9,557 bases of DNA, taken from an uncultured bacterium. GTDB lineage: Bacteria > Cyanobacteriota > Vampirovibrionia > Gastranaerophilales > Gastranaerophilaceae. A model generated the notes under the pieces. That model searched no databases, was not told the DNA's origin, and saw nothing but the letters and a program-made list of their open reading frames with translations. This document shows positions 1 through 5,593 of this stretch, one piece after another (the stretch's first letter is position 1; each line of letters begins with the position of its first letter). The stretch spans positions 1 through 9,557 of the forward strand of contig CAQTPN010000030.1 in assembly GCA_948888345.1 (NCBI GenBank), read 5' to 3'. The translations under genes were made by a program, and so were the position numbers.

Positions 1-13
1 CTTTTGTAAAAAA

Positions 14-238
14 GTGAAAAATATAAAAATTTGCATGGGGAGTTCCTGCTTTGCAAGGGGAAATGACCAAAATTTAGAATATATAGAACGATACATCAAA
101 GAAAATAATCTTGAGGCTACTATTGAAATAACAGGGTCAAGGTGCGACAATATATGCACGCACGGGCCTAATATTAACATAGATGGTGTGCAATATTATG
201 GTGTTGATATAAATAAATTGAAAGATTTGTTGGGTTAA
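14..238 (+). CDS. Small thioredoxin-fold [2Fe-2S] ferredoxin-like protein (start provisional)
   Basis: The predicted 74-residue protein has the cysteine pattern of the NuoE/HydC C-terminal [2Fe-2S] domain: C7 and C12 (CMGSSC) then C44 and C48 (CDNIC). It lacks the N-terminal helical domain of full NuoE. The likely role is to pass electrons to or from the hydrogenase encoded immediately downstream, but this is inferred from context. The GTG at 14 gives six residues before the first ligand, close to the eight seen in the paralogue starting at 3310. However, no clear Shine-Dalgarno precedes it and the frame is open to the left edge, so the true start could lie outside the window. The TAA stop overlaps the ATG of the next gene by one base (TAATG), a typical translational-coupling junction. 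The fold assignment is firm; the start and partner are less so. Confidence 0.8.
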   Translation: MKNIKICMGSSCFARGNDQNLEYIERYIKENNLEATIEITGSRCDNICTHGPNINIDGVQYYGVDINKLKDLLG

Positions 239-2052
239 TGAATAAAATTTTTCCTGTCTATACTCTAAAAAATGAGTGCAGCGACTGCTACAAGTGTGTC
301 CGTCATTGCTTTGTAAAGGCTATAAAAATTGAACAGGGGCATGCAAGCGTTATAAGCGATAAATGTATAACCTGCGGGGCATGTGTTTTAAATTGTCCTT
401 CAAAGGCAAAAAGAGTTCGAAATGATATAGAAAAGGTAAAAAACATTTTAATGCCGAAAAATGGTGTTAAGCCTGATGTGTATGTTTCTTTGGCACCGTC
501 GTTTTCAGGTGTATTTTCAAATATGCCGAAGGAAAAGCTGATTGCAATATTAAAAAAGCTCGGGTTTAAAGGTGTTTCTGAAACTGCAATCGGGGCGCAG
601 GCTGTATCTATAAAAACAGCCGAAATGCTTTGCAGAACTTCTTCCTGCGGGCAAAATGGTGCAGAAGAAGAACAGAAGCTTTATATTTCAAGCGCATGTC
701 CTGTTGTTGTTGATTTTATAAGAATGTATCATCCTGAATTTGCTAAAAATATTACCCCTGTGGCTTCTCCTGCCCTGACACATGCTAAGATTTTAAAGGA
801 AAAATTTGGAGAAGACATAAAGGTGGTGTTTATCGGGCCATGCATTGCAAAGAAAAATGAGGCGGACAGAAATCCTGATTTAATAAGTGCAGCTTTGACT
901 TTTGATGAATTAAAATACTGGCTTAATGAAGAATATATTAATACGGAAAAAATCCGCTACGAAGGGGAACATTTTGTGCCCGAAGATGCTTATGAAGGCT
1001 CATTATACCCGATTGAAGGCGGAATGAACGATACTATTAAAAAGTGTCTTAGAAATTATGATTATGATGAAGTCCGTGACATTCAATTTTTAACCGCAAG
1101 CTCCCTTGAAACCATCGACAGGGTTTTAAAAGGATTTGACGAAAATACTCTTCAAAATAAAATTTTTATTGAAGCTTTGAGCTGTGCGGCCGGATGTGTC
1201 GGAGGCCCCGGGATTTCTGATAAAAAGGCCGGTCTTGATATTATGAGCAGGATTATTAACTATACAAAATTCCGCCCTGAAATTCCAAAAGAGCCTGAAA
1301 CTGTTGTAAATATGCAATATCAGGCCAGCCCTGCTCCGGATAAGAAATTTAGTGTTGAAGAATTAAGAAAAGCCTTAAAACGTATCGGTAAAAATTCAAT
1401 TGAAGATGAATTAAATTGCGGCGGGTGCGGATATTCATCCTGCAGAGAGATGGGGTATGCACTGCTTCGAAACGAGGCTGAACCCTCGCAATGCGCTTCT
1501 TATATGAGACAGATAGCACACAGGAAGGCTGATGCGCTTTTAAGGTGTATGCCGTCTGCCATGGTTATGGTGGATAAGGATTTAAAGGTTGCGGAGGCCA
1601 ATAATTCCTTTATAAAAATGTTCATGCCTGACATGTATGATGTTTATTCACAAAACCCCGATATGTTAAAAGGGGCGGCAATTGATAAAATCGTGGATTT
1701 TGATTTTATCTTTAAGACGGCATTAGGGGATTATTCCGATATTCATAAAGAGCATTATCCCGTAAATGACAGACTTTATGATATTACGGCGTTTACTATT
1801 GAAAAGGATGAGCTTGTGGGGGCTATAATTGTTGATGTTACGCGCTCTCAGGTAAATAGAGAAAAAATTGCACAAAAAGCCCATGAAGTTATTACAAAGA
1901 ATATTTCAATCGTTCAAAATATTGCCTGCCTGTTGGGCGAGCATATGGTTGAAACCGAATTATTGTTAAGTTCTATTGCACAGGATTATGATAAGGATAC
2001 TTCTGAAAATGATGAGGATGAAAAGCCCGAAAATAAAGACGGGGGTATCTGA
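238..2052 (+). CDS. hydS: PAS-domain sensory [FeFe]-hydrogenase (group C-like, HydS type)
   Basis: This 604-residue protein is a probable H2 or redox sensor rather than a bulk catalyst. Residues 14-24 and 43-53 form two [4Fe-4S] ferredoxin motifs (CxxCxxCxxxC). The H-cluster domain spans about 78-345. L1 is SSACP (151-155), L2 is GPCIAKKNEA (200-209) and L3 is EALSCAAGC (312-320). The four cluster ligands C154, C202, C316 and C320 are kept, but the usual proton-relay cysteine is A153 and the usual Met of MPC is G200. Both changes fit what is known of sensory-type enzymes such as Thermotoga HydS. An additional [4Fe-4S] domain has C394, C397, C402 and C419, followed by a PAS-like domain at about 430-540, a helical segment and an acidic tail (584-604). 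There is no kinase or cyclase output domain. The adjacent phosphatase gene is the likely output, as in phosphatase-linked group C enzymes. The start is fixed by the TAATG overlap with the preceding gene. Confidence 0.9.
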   Translation: MNKIFPVYTLKNECSDCYKCVRHCFVKAIKIEQGHASVISDKCITCGACVLNCPSKAKRVRNDIEKVKNILMPKNGVKPDVYVSLAPSFSGVFSNMPKEKLIAILKKLGFKGVSETAIGAQAVSIKTAEMLCRTSSCGQNGAEEEQKLYISSACPVVVDFIRMYHPEFAKNITPVASPALTHAKILKEKFGEDIKVVFIGPCIAKKNEADRNPDLISAALTFDELKYWLNEEYINTEKIRYEGEHFVPEDAYEGSLYPIEGGMNDTIKKCLRNYDYDEVRDIQFLTASSLETIDRVLKGFDENTLQNKIFIEALSCAAGCVGGPGISDKKAGLDIMSRIINYTKFRPEIPKEPETVVNMQYQASPAPDKKFSVEELRKALKRIGKNSIEDELNCGGCGYSSCREMGYALLRNEAEPSQCASYMRQIAHRKADALLRCMPSAMVMVDKDLKVAEANNSFIKMFMPDMYDVYSQNPDMLKGAAIDKIVDFDFIFKTALGDYSDIHKEHYPVNDRLYDITAFTIEKDELVGAIIVDVTRSQVNREKIAQKAHEVITKNISIVQNIACLLGEHMVETELLLSSIAQDYDKDTSENDEDEKPENKDGGI

Positions 2053-2058
2053 TAAGGT

Positions 2059-3216
2059 ATGTTTATAGATATAAACTGCACACAGGAAAAAAAATATAAT
2101 CAAAACGCTTTTGGGGATTATTTTGTATCAAAAAGACGCCCGGGGAGGCTTATTGCCGTACTTTCTGACGGGCTTGGTTCAGGAATTAAGGCAAATATTT
2201 TATCTTGTATGACTGCTACAATGCTTTTAAGGTTCATTGAAGCGCAAAGAGATATAAAGGCGGCGTGTGAAATTATTTTAAATTCTCTTCCTGTCTGTAA
2301 GGTGCGACAGATAAGCTATTCAACATTTTCTGCGCTTGATTGTACGGACAATGGGGATGTTAAGATTGTTGAAGAAGGGAATCCGCAGTTTATCTGGATG
2401 AAAAAGAACGGCGAGATTGTGGAACCTGAATGTAAAATTATTAATTCCAAAACTTTTTCAAACAGGCATATGAGAACATATCATATTAAGCTTGAGCTTG
2501 GTGACAGACTTATATTTTGTTCTGACGGTGTAACGCAGGCAGGGCTTGGCGGGGATAATTTAAAACTCGGGCTTAGAAGAAAAGGGCTGATTGATGTTAT
2601 AAAAAAGAAAATGAAACACCAGAGCGATATTTCAAGCAGGGAGTTATCAAAATATATTGTAGAATATGCTAAATATATTGATAATAAACAGGCAAAGGAT
2701 GATATTTCAGCCTGTGTTGTACATTTTGCAAAAGTCAGAAAGTTATGTGTTTTTACGGGCCCTCCTTACCACAGCGAAAAAGACGGGGAATATGCTAAAA
2801 TTTTTGCCGAATTTGACGGCAAAAAAGCTATCTGCGGCGGAACTACGGCAAATCTTATTTCAAGAGAATTAAACAGGGAAATAATTTCAGAAAGCCCGTT
2901 TAATACGGGGAAATTGCCGGCATGTTCATCTATGGAAGGTGTGGATTTAATTACTGAGGGAATTTTAACCTTAAGCCTTACGTATGAATATTTAAAGCAT
3001 GAAGAAAGCATTGATGAATTAAATGCCGCAACAAGGCTTATGAATTTACTTCTTGATAACGATTATATTTTATTTATGGTGGGAGCACAGTTAAATCAGG
3101 CGCATTATGACCCCAATCTGCCTGTTGAAATTGAAATCAGGAAAAATGTGATTAAAAAGCTTAAAAAAGTTCTGGAAGAAAAATATACAAAAAGGGTAGA
3201 AATACAGTATATGTAA
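2059..3216 (+). CDS. SpoIIE/PP2C-type Ser/Thr phosphatase with extra C-terminal domain
   Basis: This 385-residue cytosolic protein is predicted to remove phosphate from a serine or threonine on a regulatory protein. The SpoIIE-like PP2C core covers about 1-225, with metal-binding motifs SDGLGSG (36-42, D37), SDGV (155-158, D156) and KDD (213-215). No membrane segment or fused sensor domain is visible. Residues about 228-385 form a further region with a glycine-rich segment CGGTTANL (259-266) and a conserved-looking SMEGVDLITEG (291-301). I recognise this arrangement from hydrogenase-linked phosphatases but cannot assign a function to the second half. The ATG follows the sensory hydrogenase stop by six bases, with a short AAGG just upstream, so the gene is co-transcribed. 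The phosphatase is inferred to transmit the sensory hydrogenase signal. Its target, perhaps an anti-sigma antagonist, is not in the window. The phosphatase family is sure; the pathway is inferred. Confidence 0.88.
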   Translation: MFIDINCTQEKKYNQNAFGDYFVSKRRPGRLIAVLSDGLGSGIKANILSCMTATMLLRFIEAQRDIKAACEIILNSLPVCKVRQISYSTFSALDCTDNGDVKIVEEGNPQFIWMKKNGEIVEPECKIINSKTFSNRHMRTYHIKLELGDRLIFCSDGVTQAGLGGDNLKLGLRRKGLIDVIKKKMKHQSDISSRELSKYIVEYAKYIDNKQAKDDISACVVHFAKVRKLCVFTGPPYHSEKDGEYAKIFAEFDGKKAICGGTTANLISRELNREIISESPFNTGKLPACSSMEGVDLITEGILTLSLTYEYLKHEESIDELNAATRLMNLLLDNDYILFMVGAQLNQAHYDPNLPVEIEIRKNVIKKLKKVLEEKYTKRVEIQYM

Positions 3217-3234
3217 AACCTGTTTTATATTTAT

Positions 3235-3263
3235 TTTACATCCTTCAATATTTGTTTTATAAT
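3235..3263 (+). promoter_or_regulatory. Sigma70-type promoter for the catalytic hydrogenase operon
   Basis: The -35 box TTTACA (3235-3240) matches five of six consensus bases. It is separated by exactly 17 bp from a perfect -10 box TATAAT (3258-3263). Transcription would be expected to start near 3270, giving a leader of about 40 bases before the ATG at 3310. The position between two modules suggests that the catalytic genes can be expressed independently of the sensory module. Confidence 0.7.
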
Positions 3264-3269
3264 GTTGAA
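3244..3269 (+). repeat. Inverted repeat overlapping the -10 box, possible operator
   Basis: TTCAATATT (3244-3252) and AATGTTGAA (3261-3269) are inverted copies with one G-T mismatch and an 8-base spacer. The repeat lies across the promoter spacer and -10 element, where a dimeric repressor could act. It shares its left arm with the larger inverted repeat at 3238-3303. No known operator consensus is recognised. Confidence 0.4.
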
Positions 3270-3294
3270 ATAAAATAAGAGAATAGTTTGTATT

Positions 3295-3300
3295 GAAGGG
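3295..3300 (+). promoter_or_regulatory. Shine-Dalgarno that decides the start at 3310
   Basis: GAAGGG lies nine bases before the ATG at 3310, a workable spacing. It is only three bases before an in-frame TTG at 3304, which is too close. The ATG at 3310 is therefore preferred. Confidence 0.7.
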
Positions 3301-3309
3301 TGTTTGATT

Positions 3310-3573
3310 ATGGAAAAAATTCAAGTGGAAATCTGCATGGGTACTACCTGTTTCATTATGGGCGGAGAAAGCCTGCAGGAATTAGCCTCCATACTTCAAA
3401 GAAAATACCCTGATAAAGTTGATACAAAAGGAATAGTTTGCCACGGACTCTGTAATACTGACTGCCAGTATTCAAAGGCACCTTACGTAAAAGTGGATGG
3501 CGAAGCTATAAGTGAAGCTACAGTAGAAAAAGTCCTTACAGTTATAGAAAGAAAGCTTAAAGATGAGCACTAA
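3310..3573 (+). CDS. Small thioredoxin-fold [2Fe-2S] ferredoxin-like protein
   Basis: This 87-residue protein is a paralogue of the one encoded at 14-238. Its [2Fe-2S] ligands fit the NuoE/HydC C-terminal pattern: C9 and C14 (CMGTTC), then C44 and C48 (CHGLC). A fifth cysteine, C52, is close by and its role is unknown. The protein has no NuoE N-terminal helical domain. It is the first gene of the catalytic operon and its end overlaps the following hydrogenase start by 11 bases, so the two are probably made together. It is inferred to be an electron-transfer partner of that hydrogenase. An in-frame TTG six bases upstream would add two residues, but the Shine-Dalgarno spacing favours the ATG. 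Fold and cofactor are confident; the partner is inferred from gene order. Confidence 0.88.
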   Translation: MEKIQVEICMGTTCFIMGGESLQELASILQRKYPDKVDTKGIVCHGLCNTDCQYSKAPYVKVDGEAISEATVEKVLTVIERKLKDEH

Positions 3574-5044
3574 CGACAATCAGATTAAACATTTAAAAAG
3601 AGAAATATTAGTAAGAATAACAGAAGCTTTTTTAAGCGATAATTTTGAAGAAAATACAAGAAAAATTCCTTATGATATGCGCCCTAAGGGATGTGAAACG
3701 GAATTAAGATGCTGTGTTTATAAAGAAAGAGCAGTGTTAAGAGACAGAATTGTTGCGGGTTTGGGGCATTCAATTGAGAAGGATGATGAATATACTCTTC
3801 TTTCAACATATGCAAAAGATGCCGCAGAAAGAAAAAAGCCCGATGAAGAGATTTTAACGGTGCTTCAAGGGGCATGTAAGGGCTGTGTTCCAAGCTCTGT
3901 TTATGTTACGGATATGTGTCAGGGCTGCGTTGCAAGGCCTTGCACCACAACATGCCGGTTCGGTGCTATTTCAATTGTAAACGGCAAATCTCATATTGAC
4001 AGTTCAAAATGTAAAAATTGCGGTATGTGTATAAACGCCTGTCCGTACGGTGCTATAGCAAAAATCATTGTTCCATGTGAAAGCGTATGTCCTGTGGATG
4101 CGATTAAAAAAGATGAATCCGGGCATGCCGGAATTGATTTTTCAAAATGTATATCCTGCGGCAAATGTATAGGAGCATGTCCTTTTGGTGCAATCCATGA
4201 AAAAAGCCAGATTGTTGATGTTTTATCAAGAATCAAAGAAGGGAAAAATGTCGTTGCAATGATAGCACCTGCAATTGCGGGACAGTTCCCTTATCCTATG
4301 CCAAAGGTTCGCACCGCATTATTGAAAATCGGATTTAAAGATGTTTTGGAAGTAGCTCAAGGGGCTGATATTACAACCCTTACCGAAGCTGAAGATTTTA
4401 AAGAAAGAATGGCAGAAAATGCACCTTTTATGACAACTTCATGCTGCGCTGCTTATAATGAACTTGTTAAAAAACATCTGCCTGAAATTAAGCCTTATGT
4501 ATCCGAAACAGGCACCCCTATGTATTACACGGCTGAAATTGCAAAGAAAAAAGACCCTGATTGTGTGACAGTATTTATAAGTCCGTGTTCTGCCAAAAGA
4601 AAAGAAGCCATGGATAACCCTAATGCAGATTATGTTATAAATTTTGATGAATTGGGTTCTATTCTTGTTGCCATGAAAATTGAAGTCAATAACCTTGAAG
4701 ACAGCGAGTTTGAAGTATCAAGCTCTAAGGAAGGCAGAAACTTCCCTGTTTCAGGCGGGGTTGCCGCAGCTGTTAAATCTGCACTTGAATTGAAGGGTGA
4801 AAATGTCGAAGTGCATCCTTGTGTTGTCGACGGTTTAAATAAACAATCCATAAGGGATTTAAAGAGTTATGCGAAAAACGGGGCCTGCCCGAACGGAAAC
4901 CTTGTGGAAGTTATGTCATGTACAGGCGGATGTGTCGGCGGAAATTCTGCTTTAAACGCGCAGAAAAAGGCTCAAAAACAGATAGCAGATTATGCTAACG
5001 AAGGAAAACCTGTAGTAGAAAATAATACAGCGGAACAAAAATAA
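3563..5044 (+). CDS. Ferredoxin-rich [FeFe]-hydrogenase (group B-like)
   Basis: This 493-residue protein is predicted to interconvert protons and H2 using electrons from a ferredoxin-type donor in the cytoplasm. The N-terminal part (1-115) contains C44, C50, C51, C105 and C108 and matches no domain I can name. A cysteine-rich ferredoxin region follows, with C119/C122/C127/C131, C150/C153/C156/C160, C172/C176 and C196/C199/C202/C206, enough for three or four [4Fe-4S] clusters. The H-cluster domain covers about 228-475. L1 is TSCCAAY (292-298), L2 is SPCSAKRKEA (340-349) and L3 is EVMSCTGGC (449-457). The ligands C295, C342, C453 and C457 and the relay cysteine C294 are present, so catalysis is plausible. 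The L1 Pro and L2 Met of group A enzymes are replaced by Ala and Ser, which with the ferredoxin layout points to group B. There is no PAS or NADH-binding domain. The start overlaps the preceding gene by 11 bases. Confidence 0.88.
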   Translation: MSTNDNQIKHLKREILVRITEAFLSDNFEENTRKIPYDMRPKGCETELRCCVYKERAVLRDRIVAGLGHSIEKDDEYTLLSTYAKDAAERKKPDEEILTVLQGACKGCVPSSVYVTDMCQGCVARPCTTTCRFGAISIVNGKSHIDSSKCKNCGMCINACPYGAIAKIIVPCESVCPVDAIKKDESGHAGIDFSKCISCGKCIGACPFGAIHEKSQIVDVLSRIKEGKNVVAMIAPAIAGQFPYPMPKVRTALLKIGFKDVLEVAQGADITTLTEAEDFKERMAENAPFMTTSCCAAYNELVKKHLPEIKPYVSETGTPMYYTAEIAKKKDPDCVTVFISPCSAKRKEAMDNPNADYVINFDELGSILVAMKIEVNNLEDSEFEVSSSKEGRNFPVSGGVAAAVKSALELKGENVEVHPCVVDGLNKQSIRDLKSYAKNGACPNGNLVEVMSCTGGCVGGNSALNAQKKAQKQIADYANEGKPVVENNTAEQK

Positions 5045-5082
5045 ATAATTAGCGTGTTGATACAACTGAATAAGGAGAAAAG
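5045..5082 (+). promoter_or_regulatory. Short intergenic gap with the hydC ribosome binding site
   Basis: AAGGAG at 5072-5077 sits five bases before the ATG at 5083, an excellent ribosome binding site. I see no terminator or promoter in this 38-base gap, so hydC is read as part of the same operon as the upstream hydrogenase. Confidence 0.75.
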
Positions 5083-5592
5083 ATGACCACACCTTCATGC
5101 AATGAATCAAGCGTGATGAGCGCAAATTATGCTAAGGTTGACAGAATCTTAGAGAGGTTTGAATTTAAAAAATCAAACCTTATTGCCATACTTCAAGAAG
5201 TACAGGCGAATTTTAAGTATCTGCCCGAAAATATCATGACCTATATAGGCACCAAAATGAATATTTCACCTGCAACGGTATTTGGGGTTGCAACGTTTTA
5301 CAGCCAGTTCAGCTTAGAACCCAAGGGGAAATACATTGTAAAAATCTGCGACGGTACAGCATGCCATGTAAGAGGCTCAATGCCCGTATATGAGGCTGTT
5401 ATGAACAGATTAAAGCTTGTTGACGGCAAATTTACAACTGATGACGGATTATTTTCGGTTGAAACCGTGAGCTGTCTCGGTGCTTGCGGCCTTGCACCCG
5501 TTTGTGTTATTAACGAAAAAATTTATCCCAAAATGACACCGGATGCGATTTTGACCATTATAAATAATTTTGTTGCGGATGAAGGAGTTTAA
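5083..5592 (+). CDS. hydC: HydC, NuoE-like [2Fe-2S] subunit of bifurcating hydrogenase
   Basis: This 169-residue protein is the smallest subunit of the HydABC complex. It carries electrons through a [2Fe-2S] cluster close to the flavin of HydB. The N-terminal helical NuoE domain occupies about 15-80, including the family motif ATVFGVATFYSQF (64-76). The thioredoxin-like domain follows, with C89 and C94 (CDGTAC) and C131 and C135 (CLGAC) as ligands. C141 is an additional cysteine. Length is typical for the family. The ATG at 5083 has a strong AAGGAG site. An internal ATG at codon 12 lacks one. The stop is one base before the hydB start, and the hydB ribosome binding site lies inside the hydC end, which indicates coupled translation. 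Unlike some clostridial operons, no ATPase-like gene lies between hydC and hydB. Confidence 0.95.
   Translation: MTTPSCNESSVMSANYAKVDRILERFEFKKSNLIAILQEVQANFKYLPENIMTYIGTKMNISPATVFGVATFYSQFSLEPKGKYIVKICDGTACHVRGSMPVYEAVMNRLKLVDGKFTTDDGLFSVETVSCLGACGLAPVCVINEKIYPKMTPDAILTIINNFVADEGV
5581..5587 (+). promoter_or_regulatory. Shine-Dalgarno that decides the hydB start
   Basis: GAAGGAG inside the last codons of hydC lies six bases before the ATG at 5594. An in-frame TTG at 5570 would add eight residues but lacks a ribosome binding site, so 5594 is chosen. Confidence 0.8.
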
Positions 5593-5593
5593 A

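Larger units (their letters stand above)
3217..3303 (+). promoter_or_regulatory. Regulatory intergenic region between sensory and catalytic modules
   Basis: This 87-base AT-rich gap separates the phosphatase gene from the catalytic operon. It contains a sigma70-type promoter, two overlapping inverted repeats and the ribosome binding site of the next gene, each listed separately. A weak A+T stem (3211-3230) overlaps the phosphatase stop codon. It has no G+C core and only a short T stretch after it, so I do not call it a terminator, and read-through from the upstream module seems possible. Confidence 0.7.
3238..3303 (+). repeat. 13-bp inverted repeat whose downstream arm contains the ribosome binding site
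   Basis: Bases 3238-3250 (ACATCCTTCAATA) can pair with 3291-3303 (TATTGAAGGGTGT). Twelve pairs are Watson-Crick and one is a U-G wobble, and the loop is 40 bases. The 3' arm includes the whole GAAGGG Shine-Dalgarno at 3295-3300. The 5' arm lies in the -35/spacer part of the promoter, upstream of the expected transcription start. Only read-through RNA from the sensory module would therefore contain both arms. Confidence 0.6.

Noticed and set aside
1126..1317. Minus-strand open frame inside the sensory hydrogenase gene
   Set aside because: It is entirely within a strongly supported coding region, shows no recognisable motif and has no independent signals. The other minus-strand and alternate-frame openings in the window are treated the same way.
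3211..3230. A+T stem after the phosphatase gene as a terminator
   Set aside because: The stem is almost all A-T with a wobble and overlaps the stop codon. It has no G+C core and no proper T run.
3304..3309. TTG start two codons before the ATG of the second small [2Fe-2S] gene
   Set aside because: It is only three bases from the Shine-Dalgarno; the ATG at 3310 has normal spacing.
3563..5044. Group B-like hydrogenase as a second sensory hydrogenase
   Set aside because: It keeps the relay cysteine and has no PAS or other sensory domain, so a catalytic role is more likely.
5056..5066. GTTG-ATA-CAAC palindrome between the group B-like hydrogenase gene and hydC
   Set aside because: A four-base arm with a three-base centre is expected by chance and matches no known site.
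5570..5593. Upstream TTG start for hydB
   Set aside because: It lies inside the end of hydC without a ribosome binding site, whereas the ATG at 5594 has GAAGGAG at good spacing.
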